From positions 1-25,472 of the IMG/VR virus record IMGVR_UViG_3300017727_000142: a stretch of 25,472 nt of DNA. One strand, given 5' to 3'. The notes under the pieces are model-generated. The model ran no database searches. It was not told the DNA's origin and worked only from the letters and a program-made list of their open reading frames with translations. This document shows, one piece after another, positions 5,969 to 12,986 of this stretch. The first letter of the stretch is position 1. The number at the start of each line of letters is the position of its first letter. The position numbers and the translations under genes are program-made. Source of the DNA: a virus.

Positions 5969-6146
5969 CTACAGACAGGTCCTCACCGTATCTACCACGC
6001 TCTCTGTTGCCGTCACCATTGAGTTCCGTAGAATCTTGTTGTATGTGCTTGAATGATTTCTTATCTTTTTCTTTATTAAAGATAGCATCATAATTTTTAT
6101 CGAATGCTTCTTTATTGGTGGGTCTCTGTTTACTACCTTTACTCAC
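5961..6146 (-). CDS. Small charged protein of unknown function
   Basis: The frame gives 61 aa from a GTG at 6146 (VSKGSKQRPTNKEAFDKNYD), highly charged and lacking hydrophobic segments, so it is probably disordered. AAGGA lies 8 bases before that GTG, while an ATG at 6185 (74 aa) has no ribosome binding site and would overlap the nuclease gene by 47 bases. I prefer the GTG. The pattern 'KxxFDKNYDxIFNK' is not one I can assign. It overlaps the nuclease gene upstream and copy B of the SGNH genes downstream by 8 bases each. Confidence 0.6.
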   Translation of the reverse strand: MSKGSKQRPTNKEAFDKNYDAIFNKEKDKKSFKHIQQDSTELNGDGNRERGRYGEDLSVDE

Positions 6147-6585
6147 ACCAGCTTTCCTTTTTGTCGCCAAAATACTCTCTGGCATAACCGTTTGCTAAAA
6201 GTGCATCTCTGAGGGATACCCCATCAACAATTACATCACCAAGAACACGACCACCAAACTTGTCCCACTTCATGATCATTACCTTGATATCTTTTTCACC
6301 GTGAAATAACATCTGTTCAGTAAATTTAGATGCTTGCTCACCCAAATCTTTCTCATAGTCACACGAACCACGCCAAGACTTTTCTGGTGTGTCAACACCA
6401 TAAACTCGGATAGACAATTCTTGTTTCAAAGGTGCTGGTAGAAATGATGCTTCAAATGCTACCGTGTCACCATCAATAACTCTTGTGATTGGGAAATCAT
6501 AGATTTCTGCATCGGGTGTACCGTGAGCGGCACCTGTCCATAGTCCTACAATAAAAAAAGTTGCGTACATTAAAATCTTATTCAT
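6139..6585 (-). CDS. Exported thermonuclease-like (SNase) protein
   Basis: The 148-aa protein has a signal peptide (MNKILMYATFFIVGLWTGAA, cleavage probably near AHG-T) and a staphylococcal-nuclease fold domain. The domain shows VIDGDTV at 37-43, R60 with VDTPE (D65, T66, E68), and GGR (R113), matching the SNase catalytic Arg, Asp, Glu and Arg positions. The likely role is cleavage of DNA or RNA in the periplasm or outside the cell. The ATG at 6585 is chosen because AGGAG lies 8 bases before it; the ATG at 6603 would overlap the upstream stop and lacks a site. A secreted nuclease is unusual for a phage. Degrading DNA of lysed cells or of competing phages are possible roles. Confidence 0.88.
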   Translation of the reverse strand: MNKILMYATFFIVGLWTGAAHGTPDAEIYDFPITRVIDGDTVAFEASFLPAPLKQELSIRVYGVDTPEKSWRGSCDYEKDLGEQASKFTEQMLFHGEKDIKVMIMKWDKFGGRVLGDVIVDGVSLRDALLANGYAREYFGDKKESWCE

Positions 6586-6596
6586 TGGTATTTCTC

Positions 6597-6794
6597 CTAC
6601 CATTCTTGTTCTAGATCAATTGAGTTATCATCGAATTCATCGAATTCATCTTCTACAGGTAAACTATCTTCTTCTTCAATAGGTTCACCACAAAATGCAC
6701 AGTACTGTGGTAAGTAATGTGTCTCAGACATATCATGTTTTATCTGGTATACTGCCTCACAAGACATACACTCTATTGTTTTAGGTTTTTGCAT
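6597..6794 (-). CDS. Small zinc-ribbon protein with acidic tail
   Basis: The 65-aa protein has two CxxC pairs, C9/C12 (CMSC) and C32/C35 (CAFCG), which fit a zinc ribbon. Its last half is very acidic (about residues 38-64, EEEDSLPVEDEFDEFDDNS). Such small proteins often bind a protein partner or mimic nucleic acid; an effect on host transcription is possible but unsupported. It overlaps the dCMP deaminase gene by 14 bases and is probably co-translated with it. I know no specific family name. Confidence 0.75.
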   Translation of the reverse strand: MQKPKTIECMSCEAVYQIKHDMSETHYLPQYCAFCGEPIEEEDSLPVEDEFDEFDDNSIDLEQEW

Positions 6795-7191
6795 ATAATT
6801 CTATACCTGCCTTTTTTAAAAATGAATCACCAGCTCCTTTCGATGCTTCATAGAATTGTCCATAATATACTTTAGATATGCCTGCCTGATAAATCAGTTT
6901 GGCACACTCAATACAAGGAAAATGCGTTATGAACAGAACCGCATCTTCCGAACTCTCAGTTGACTTTGCCAGTTTCATCAATGCATTTGCTTCTGCATGG
7001 AGTACTTCTGGCTTGGTCTTTCCGTTTACTTCACAGTCGTTGTCCCAACCAGAAGGAGTACCATTGTAGCCTATAGATAAAATGCGTGTATCTTTTACGA
7101 TAACACACCCGACTTTTAGTTTTTTAGCAGTAGACAGTCTTGCTGTTTCTTCTGCTATGCAATGGAAATAATCAATGTATTTTCTATTCAT
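6781..7191 (-). CDS. cd: dCMP deaminase
   Basis: The 136-aa protein (MNRKYIDYFHCIAEE...) has the zinc site of cytidine/deoxycytidylate deaminases: HAEANA (H65, catalytic E67) and PCIECA (C93, C96). The 'GYNGTPSGWDNDCE' segment is characteristic of dCMP deaminases. The enzyme converts dCMP to dUMP, the substrate of the thymidylate synthase (ThyX) also in this window. It is shorter than T4 Cd (193 aa), but near many bacterial and phage forms. The start at 7191 is preferred over 7224, which would overlap the small membrane gene. Confidence 0.95.
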   Translation of the reverse strand: MNRKYIDYFHCIAEETARLSTAKKLKVGCVIVKDTRILSIGYNGTPSGWDNDCEVNGKTKPEVLHAEANALMKLAKSTESSEDAVLFITHFPCIECAKLIYQAGISKVYYGQFYEASKGAGDSFLKKAGIELYAKT

Positions 7192-7198
7192 ATGTATA

Positions 7199-7372
7199 CT
7201 ACCAATTATGTATATTTCCTGCAATGATAAAGAAACAAGTAATGAAATTTACTAAGACTACAATGCTACGAATGATTGCAACACGGTCTGCGTCTTTACT
7301 GTCATCTGATGCTTTCTCACCAAGAGACATAGCCCATAATTTCCACAGATATTTTAGCTTGCTGTCTCCCAT
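7199..7372 (-). CDS. 57-aa single-pass membrane protein
   Basis: The frame starts MGDSKLKYLWKLWAMSLGEK and has one hydrophobic helix near its end (about residues 33-52, IIRSIVVLVNFITCFFIIAG). Its ATG follows the NrdB stop directly (TAA-ATG), and its TAG ends 7 bases before the deaminase ATG, so it neatly fills the space between nrdB and cd. A soluble charged N-terminus with an anchor at the C-terminal end suggests a membrane-bound adaptor. It might tether a nucleotide-synthesis complex, but only position supports that. Confidence 0.65.
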   Translation of the reverse strand: MGDSKLKYLWKLWAMSLGEKASDDSKDADRVAIIRSIVVLVNFITCFFIIAGNIHNW

Positions 7373-8353
7373 TTATGCCGCCCATACGTCAGACCAGTCA
7401 CCATCCAAAGCACCCCGAGCATAGTCAGTAGCACGGTTCTCAAAGAAATTTGTATGAGTAGGTGCGTTGATCATTTCTTCTACCCACAACAATGGGTTCT
7501 TTTTGACTTTAAAGATACCTTTCATGCCAAGAGATATCAATCTACGATCTGCAATGTATCTGATATATTTTTTGACTTCTTCTGAAGTAAGCCCTTCCAT
7601 AGGACCTAGAGCAAATGCAAGGTCAATAAACTTATCTTCAAGTTCTACCATTTTTTCTGCTATACTGTAAATCTTTTCTTTTGTTACATCATTCCAGATT
7701 TCCAAGTTCTCATTTACATATGATCTAAACAATTTAATCATTGATTCGGCATGCATGGTTTCGTCTACAATTGACCACGTGACAATCTGACCCATACCTT
7801 TCATCTTACCATGTCGCGGAAAGTTCAACAACATAATGAATGAGGAGAACAATTGCATACCCTCAGTAAATGCGCTAAATGCCGCAATATTGGTAGCGAT
7901 ACTTTGCTTATCACCATTTGTAGAAGATAACTCAACAAAATACTGGTGCTTGTCTGCCATAGCTTGATACTCCAGGAACTCATTATAAGTTGACTCTGGC
8001 ATACCCAATGTCTCAATCAAATGACTGTACGCGGCTACGTGGAGTGCCTCACGTGCGGCAAAACCCATAAGCATCATTCTTACTTCTGGTTGTGGGAAAT
8101 GAGGTAGATAGTTATCTACATAACCACCTGCTACATCAATATCTCCTTGCGTGAAGAATCTAAAGATATTAGTAAGAAATCCTTTCTCTGCGTCAGATAA
8201 CTTATTTTTCCAATCTTTTACATCTTCAGACATAGGAACTTCAGTGTGAAGCCAGTGCGACTGTTCGTGCTTTAACCATGCGTCATATGCCCATGGATAA
8301 TTAAATGGTTTGAAATATTCTCTCGGGTCTTGGAGTCCTAGTTTGGGTGACAT
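7373..8353 (-). CDS. nrdB: Ribonucleotide reductase class I small subunit (NrdB)
   Basis: The 326-aa protein is the beta subunit that holds the di-iron cofactor and tyrosyl radical for ribonucleotide reduction. Likely ligands are D71 or D73 (FTQGDIDV), E102 and H105 (AAREALHVAAYSH), E164 (AFTEGMQLF), and E198 and H201 (VDETMHAES). Y109 stands seven residues after E102, the position of the E. coli radical Tyr122. The C-terminal tail (DGDWSDVWAA) would dock on NrdA. AAGGA lies before the ATG. The gene lies downstream of nrdA, the QueC-like gene and glutaredoxin, in an evident dNTP-supply cluster. Confidence 0.97.
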   Translation of the reverse strand: MSPKLGLQDPREYFKPFNYPWAYDAWLKHEQSHWLHTEVPMSEDVKDWKNKLSDAEKGFLTNIFRFFTQGDIDVAGGYVDNYLPHFPQPEVRMMLMGFAAREALHVAAYSHLIETLGMPESTYNEFLEYQAMADKHQYFVELSSTNGDKQSIATNIAAFSAFTEGMQLFSSFIMLLNFPRHGKMKGMGQIVTWSIVDETMHAESMIKLFRSYVNENLEIWNDVTKEKIYSIAEKMVELEDKFIDLAFALGPMEGLTSEEVKKYIRYIADRRLISLGMKGIFKVKKNPLLWVEEMINAPTHTNFFENRATDYARGALDGDWSDVWAA

Positions 8354-8362
8354 ATCTTTTCC

Positions 8363-8575
8363 TTATTCGTTAATTAGTTTGTCAAATTCTTGTGTCATTG
8401 AAAAATCCACTAGGTCATTATAACCACCAACATGATGGTCTCCTATATAAACTTGTGGTACTTGTCCTGTTGGTTGGTGCTGTACTTCAAAATCGACTTC
8501 CATTCCCTGTAAAAACATCTTTGCTTCACTACAATAATGACAATCATCCCTTGATTTAATTAAAACTTTACTCAT
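8363..8575 (-). CDS. Glutaredoxin
   Basis: The 70-aa protein (MSKVLIKSRDDCHYCSEAKM) has the redox motif C12-H-Y-C15, a cis-Pro segment QVPQVYI, and the GGYNDL glutathione-binding end, so it is a standard small glutaredoxin. It would reduce the phage ribonucleotide reductase, whose two subunits flank it. I chose the ATG at 8575; a longer frame from 8626 would overlap the upstream gene by 59 bases. The start overlaps the upstream stop by 8 bases, and AGGA lies 8 bases before it. Confidence 0.93.
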   Translation of the reverse strand: MSKVLIKSRDDCHYCSEAKMFLQGMEVDFEVQHQPTGQVPQVYIGDHHVGGYNDLVDFSMTQEFDKLINE

Positions 8576-9203
8576 TTCCTTTATCCTGTTTGTTAATTCG
8601 TTTAAAACCCCATGCTCTCTCTGCACACCACCAACAATTATTACACCTGCCTCTGTTCTGTTCTGTACAACTGTGGGTAATTGGCATAATATCTTCTGCT
8701 ATGCCTAAGTCGAATCCTAGTTGTATAGTTTGGTCTTTTGTTAAATCGGCAAAAGGATGTGAAACATATTGCTTCTCATGTTCTGTTGGTGTAAACCTAT
8801 CATTGGGCATAGGATAACCTTTTGGCATCATATCCCTTTGATCTGGTGGGTATGCATTCATTCCATTAAAGAGGTAATCTGCGTACCCCTTATCAAAAAT
8901 TTCATGTGCGCCACTCGTTACGTAGTCTGAAGGATTTTCTGAGGTAATCTGCCCTACTATGCGGGTAGGCTCAAATTCATATCCTAACTTTTCACTTGCC
9001 CATTTTAATACGAGATTGGCATAATGTTCAGCGCCGTCTAATTTTGGTACGGTATAAGCAGTACATTCTTGTCCTCTTTCTAGACAAATCTTCTTAACCA
9101 TGTACCATAAACAAGCACTGTCCCAACCACCAGAAACAACAATCGCAATTCTTTTTTCATGTGGTATTGATATGTATAATTTCATAAAAGTAGAGATCAT
9201 CAT
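8568..9203 (-). CDS. QueC/ExsB-like PP-loop ATPase
   Basis: The 211-aa protein has the PP-loop VVSGGWDSACLW (S24-GGWDS29) and a C-terminal Cys cluster SCTEQNRGRCNNCWWC (C179, C187, C190, C193) followed by R and WGF. That matches the zinc site of 7-cyano-7-deazaguanine synthase (QueC). A segment 'NGMNAYPPDQRD' matches the QueC 'GxNxxDxSGYPDCR' region loosely. The GRN substrate motif of QueC is not visible, and no other queuosine-pathway gene is in the window, so the substrate is open. The ATG at 9203 overlaps the nrdA stop; starts at 9200 or 9185 are also possible. It sits between nrdA and glutaredoxin. Confidence 0.8.
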   Translation of the reverse strand: MMISTFMKLYISIPHEKRIAIVVSGGWDSACLWYMVKKICLERGQECTAYTVPKLDGAEHYANLVLKWASEKLGYEFEPTRIVGQITSENPSDYVTSGAHEIFDKGYADYLFNGMNAYPPDQRDMMPKGYPMPNDRFTPTEHEKQYVSHPFADLTKDQTIQLGFDLGIAEDIMPITHSCTEQNRGRCNNCWWCAERAWGFKRINKQDKGNE

Positions 9204-10999
9204 CCTTCACAAGCCAAACAATCCTCATCGTTTGCAAGCGCGGACATATCAAGTTCTTTGATTACATCTCGCTCAATTCTCTTGGACACCTTATCGGCTT
9301 TACCTAGTTTCTCAGAGCGACAATAATATAATGTTTTCAATCCTTGTTTCCATGCCATAAAGTGTACCGCGTGGAGATATTTAATATTTACATCTGGTCT
9401 AAAAAACAAATTTAGAGACTGCGCTTGGTCAATGAATGTTTGGCGTGTGGCCGCGTGTTCAATAACCCATCTCTGATCAATTTCCATTGCAGTCTTGTAC
9501 ACATCTTTCTCGTAATCTGTAAGGTACTTCAAGTGTTGTACTGAACCATCATTTGAGATTATCGAAGACCAAGTTTCATCATAATCGATCTTTTCGCCAG
9601 CATCAATTTTATCTTTAATGAGGTTGTCCAGATGCTTATTTTTGTTGAGGTACGCGCCACTAAGTGTGTCCTGACGGTATGCGTTAGCCCTATAAGGCTC
9701 AATGCTCGGCGAAGTGTTTCCCATAATAATACTACTACTAGCATTAGGAGCGATAGCCATAACGTGGCTAAATCTTCTACCCGTGCCCTTTGCATCAATA
9801 GCCTCGCCTCTCTCTTTACCCAGTTGTAAGTTTGCTTCATCTAATTTGCTCCTAATAAGTTTGAACATTCTTAGGTTAGCACCCTTTGTCAATGCACTTT
9901 CCCAAGGTAGTCCTTTTTTCTGTAGGTAAGCATGAAATCCCAATGCACCAATTCCAATACTACGTTCTCTAGTTGCTGAGAACTTGGCACGGCTTACCTC
10001 ATCTGGTGCGTTGTCAATGAAAAATTGTAATACGTTGTCCAACATCTCTGCCATATCTCTCAAGAACATGGGGTCTTTTGACCAAGCATCGTAATGTTCA
10101 AGATTGACTGAAGACAGACAGCATACCGCAGTTCTATCTTTATCAGTTGGTAGAATGATCTCTGAACATAGATTAGATTGATGAATCTTTAGACCTAGTT
10201 CTTTCTGAAATTCTGGTAATGCTCTGTTGCTAGTATCGATGTAATGGACATATGGCTCACCAGTTTCCATTCTCATTTCTAGTATTCTCTGCCACAATGC
10301 TTTTGCTGATACCGTTTCTCTTACTGCACCTGAGTGTGGATCACATAAGTTCCATCCGTCATCTGCTTCTGGATCTAACATACATCGTTCAATGATTTCC
10401 ATAAAACGATCACTGACATTGATACCATGGTGTAGATTTAGACATCGAACATTTTGATCACCGGTTGGCTTACGCATTTCCAGAAACATGGTAATGTCCG
10501 GGTGCGAAATATCGAGGTATGCGGCATAACTTCCGCGTCTAGTTTTTCCCTGTCTGTATGCGAGACTACTTGCATCGTAGGTTTTGAGATGAGGCATGAC
10601 GCCAACAGATTTGTCATCGGCAGCACGGATGCCAAACCCAATCCCCACACCGCCACCAAGCATACTAAGCCAGTTTGTTTCGGACAGATTTTCAACTAGC
10701 CCCTCCGCAGTGTCGTTAATGTAATTTAAAAAGCAAGATATTGGCATACCTTTTTTGGATCTGCCATACGATAAAATTGGTGTAGAATAAGACAACCAAT
10801 GTTTGGAAGAATAATCGTATAATCTCTGTGCGTGTTCTTCATTTGAAGAAAACTGTTTACTTACAAAGGCGAATCTTTCTTGTGGACTCTGTTCATCCTC
10901 GCGCATATAACTTTCTTTAAGTCTTTGTATTCCTAGTTTATCAAACAGACCATCGCGTGATAAATCTATTTGTAGTCCTAAATATTCTTGTTTCGCCAT
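9200..10999 (-). CDS. nrdA: Ribonucleotide reductase class I large subunit (NrdA), no ATP cone
   Basis: The 599-aa alpha subunit reduces ribonucleoside diphosphates. Visible active-site parts are C89 (PISCFLNY), N276-L-C278-S-E280 (the E. coli N437/C439/E441 counterpart), the partner Cys at 293 or 294 (AVCCLSS), the YY radical-relay pair at 558-559, and the C-terminal pair C594/C597 (DCLACEG) used for re-reduction by glutaredoxin. E. coli NrdA has 761 aa. The missing length is largely the N-terminal ATP-cone, since the protein opens within about 90 residues of the first catalytic Cys. Loss of the cone would remove dATP feedback inhibition, useful to a phage. Confidence 0.97.
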   Translation of the reverse strand: MAKQEYLGLQIDLSRDGLFDKLGIQRLKESYMREDEQSPQERFAFVSKQFSSNEEHAQRLYDYSSKHWLSYSTPILSYGRSKKGMPISCFLNYINDTAEGLVENLSETNWLSMLGGGVGIGFGIRAADDKSVGVMPHLKTYDASSLAYRQGKTRRGSYAAYLDISHPDITMFLEMRKPTGDQNVRCLNLHHGINVSDRFMEIIERCMLDPEADDGWNLCDPHSGAVRETVSAKALWQRILEMRMETGEPYVHYIDTSNRALPEFQKELGLKIHQSNLCSEIILPTDKDRTAVCCLSSVNLEHYDAWSKDPMFLRDMAEMLDNVLQFFIDNAPDEVSRAKFSATRERSIGIGALGFHAYLQKKGLPWESALTKGANLRMFKLIRSKLDEANLQLGKERGEAIDAKGTGRRFSHVMAIAPNASSSIIMGNTSPSIEPYRANAYRQDTLSGAYLNKNKHLDNLIKDKIDAGEKIDYDETWSSIISNDGSVQHLKYLTDYEKDVYKTAMEIDQRWVIEHAATRQTFIDQAQSLNLFFRPDVNIKYLHAVHFMAWKQGLKTLYYCRSEKLGKADKVSKRIERDVIKELDMSALANDEDCLACEG

Positions 11000-11012
11000 C
11001 TCTCTGTTACCC

Positions 11013-11285
11013 TTAAACGATTAAACCACTGACTGCCTGTCTATAAGACTTTTGAATATCTTCATTCGTGGGGGCAACAAAAACAATACCACCTGTATAA
11101 AAAGACATCTCTTCTGGATTTTCTACTCCACTGACACAGACTCCACGTGCAAATCCCATACCTTCTGGAGTGTTGATTAGCATACGAGGGTCTGTAATTA
11201 TTAATTTGGTGGTATTTTCATCTTTAAATTTTCCTATGAACTCACCTGCCGCGGTCACTACTGAAATTATATCATTCTTCTTCAT
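11013..11285 (-). CDS. Small beta-rich protein, possibly Sm/LSm-like
   Basis: The 90-aa protein starts MKKNDIISVVTAAGEFIGKF, continues with KLIITDPRMLINTPEGMGFA, and ends with a short helix. The alternation of strands and the 'V.T.aGefiGkf...D...l.itdP' pattern resemble small Sm-like barrels, which bind RNA or act as structural rings. This is a pattern judgement only, and I cannot name a family. The ATG shares a base with the stop of the SGNH gene upstream (TAATG). It lies just before nrdA in the transcript. Confidence 0.7.
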   Translation of the reverse strand: MKKNDIISVVTAAGEFIGKFKDENTTKLIITDPRMLINTPEGMGFARGVCVSGVENPEEMSFYTGGIVFVAPTNEDIQKSYRQAVSGLIV

Positions 11286-12142
11286 TAATTTATGTCTCCA
11301 AGTTTTTCTAAAAATAGTTCTGTATGCACTTTGTGAAAGTTTATTCCAGGGTGCATCAAGTCTCTTGCTATGTTATATTTGGTACCTATATTATCTTTAT
11401 ATGCTTTCGTACCCATATCGTGTCGGGTCTTACAATCTATTACGATCAACTCAACTCCATGCATATCGCACCAAGTATGTATTGCTAATAAATTCTTTGC
11501 GCGAGATAGTATTCTCTCGCTCGGGTCTAATGGTAGATTAGTTTTCCATTCTGCATTTGACCATGAGCCAACATTCTCTAAATAAATCTCTCTGACTATA
11601 GGAGAGTTTTCTAACATTAATACCGTCTTAGATTTTAGAGTAGTTAACCAAGTATACAGTATTCTGAAGGAAGAGTCAAGCGAATGCATTGGTAATGATA
11701 AATTAAATACGGTTCTACCAGTGCGTTTTTCTATCATGTCAGGCCATGTCATTTCTCTAGGTAATCCAGTGCCAAATGAAAGTGAATCTCCTACAGCAAT
11801 AATAGCATCTTCTTCTGGTACGAACTCTTTATTTCTAAAGCCATAACTATTGAAATCGTATGTAATTTCATAATCTAACCATCCAGCACTTTCAATCTCT
11901 TCTTGGCGTTGTTGATTCTTTTCCCAGTTTTCTTGACTGTCTGTTGAGTACCAAAATTTTCTGTTGTCCAATTTAGTGTCTGGGTTCATACTCTCTCGCA
12001 TGGACTCAAGAGGAAAACCAAACTTAAATTCTTCCATCATGGTACTAATAAGTTCAGGAGAATCCTCTGATTTATCCCAGTACCCCTTACGCAAAATATT
12101 ACTGGTTTCATAAAATGAGTTTGCAAATGGTGTTTCAATCAT
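11285..12142 (-). CDS. SGNH/GDSL-type hydrolase, copy C
   Basis: The 285-aa protein has a classical block I, IAVGDSLSFGTGLP, with nucleophile S120, and block V ARDLMHPG with D261 and H264. It is paralogous to the protein at 3065-3718: shared segments are 'NS-GFR--EF' (98-107), 'GTGLP', 'SLDSSFRIL', 'KSKTV', 'REI' and 'RAKNLLA', in the same order and spacing. It has about 90 extra N-terminal residues that copy A lacks. Family members usually hydrolyse esters, often acetyl groups on sugars. It sits directly downstream of the glycosyltransferase-like gene, sharing 8 bases, which points to a common glycan substrate. Confidence 0.85.
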   Translation of the reverse strand: MIETPFANSFYETSNILRKGYWDKSEDSPELISTMMEEFKFGFPLESMRESMNPDTKLDNRKFWYSTDSQENWEKNQQRQEEIESAGWLDYEITYDFNSYGFRNKEFVPEEDAIIAVGDSLSFGTGLPREMTWPDMIEKRTGRTVFNLSLPMHSLDSSFRILYTWLTTLKSKTVLMLENSPIVREIYLENVGSWSNAEWKTNLPLDPSERILSRAKNLLAIHTWCDMHGVELIVIDCKTRHDMGTKAYKDNIGTKYNIARDLMHPGINFHKVHTELFLEKLGDIN

Positions 12143-12986
12143 TCAATAATGCCTCTAATGAAGGTGTGTTACGTGGTTTATAAACTTTTTTCCAGTACTT
12201 GGTATTTTTTCTTTTACCATCTTTTTCGTAAATCTTCATACCTTCTGGGAATTTGTTTCTAATGAATTCAAGTGCGCCATAATGTTCGTCAGTCTGAAAA
12301 TAATCATCCAACTTCTCTTCATGCATATCAGTCCAGATTACTCTAGAGTCTTGCATACTTGATCTAAGAGAACCATTGTCATACATCCACTCTGTAGATT
12401 GTCTGGTATTGATACCCTTAGATAAACATTCATAAATGAACAACACATCCTCTGCTACACGAATAGAAGTTATATCCATTTCATCAAGTACTGGTGATAA
12501 CATTCTACCGTCAACAAATACCATAGAGAATATACCTTTGGTATCTACCCATTCAGCATTTGCTGGTGGTGCTTCACTATTTGATGCACCCGCAATACCA
12601 ATATCGTCTTCATCTAACCAAGATGATAGTTGCTCAAAGCACCGCAAAATCTCAGATGAAGTTGCAGGCTGTCTGCTTGTCTCCATGTTTGATTTGCCTG
12701 TCCAGTACTTTGAGTTTCTTCTCTTTAGGGTTATATCATCGTCCACCACTGCGTATTTTACGGCACCAGCGTGTTTATGAATAAAGTGTCTAGTCTGTGC
12801 TAGTTGTGTCCAACTACCTACAATACTCTGTGGTATCTCAAGGTACTCACAGTCATAGTTGTACAGGTGTCGTTCATCTGGTTGGACTACCATTATGACT
12901 TTCTCTTGAAGTTCACGAGGCAGACTTTCAAAAAATATTTGATTGTCTGCTCTTCTGACTGTAGGTATATAGATGCTATGAATCAA
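12135..12986 (-). CDS. Glycosyltransferase-like protein (GT-A type fold)
   Basis: The 283-aa protein opens with MIHSIYIPTVRRADNQIFFE, a start typical of GT-A enzymes, then 'VIMVVQPDERHLY', then TRHFIHKHAG and VVDDDITLKRR with the D82-D83-D84 metal/nucleotide-sugar motif. A later 'AEDVLFIYECLSKG' fits the family's acceptor-side acidic residues. The overall pattern recalls the TET-associated glycosyltransferases of phages, which sugar-coat modified DNA bases, but no TET/JBP partner is in the window. Modification of a virion or host glycan fits the SGNH neighbour just as well. It overlaps the thyX gene by 11 bases. Confidence 0.7.
   Translation of the reverse strand: MIHSIYIPTVRRADNQIFFESLPRELQEKVIMVVQPDERHLYNYDCEYLEIPQSIVGSWTQLAQTRHFIHKHAGAVKYAVVDDDITLKRRNSKYWTGKSNMETSRQPATSSEILRCFEQLSSWLDEDDIGIAGASNSEAPPANAEWVDTKGIFSMVFVDGRMLSPVLDEMDITSIRVAEDVLFIYECLSKGINTRQSTEWMYDNGSLRSSMQDSRVIWTDMHEEKLDDYFQTDEHYGALEFIRNKFPEGMKIYEKDGKRKNTKYWKKVYKPRNTPSLEALLND

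Noticed and set aside
8376-8395. TTGACA within the glutaredoxin gene as an early promoter for nrdB
   Set aside because: No -10 element at 16-18 bases, and the bases are explained by coding (FDKLINE); in any case nrdB lies... downstream in the shared operon with a normal Shine-Dalgarno.
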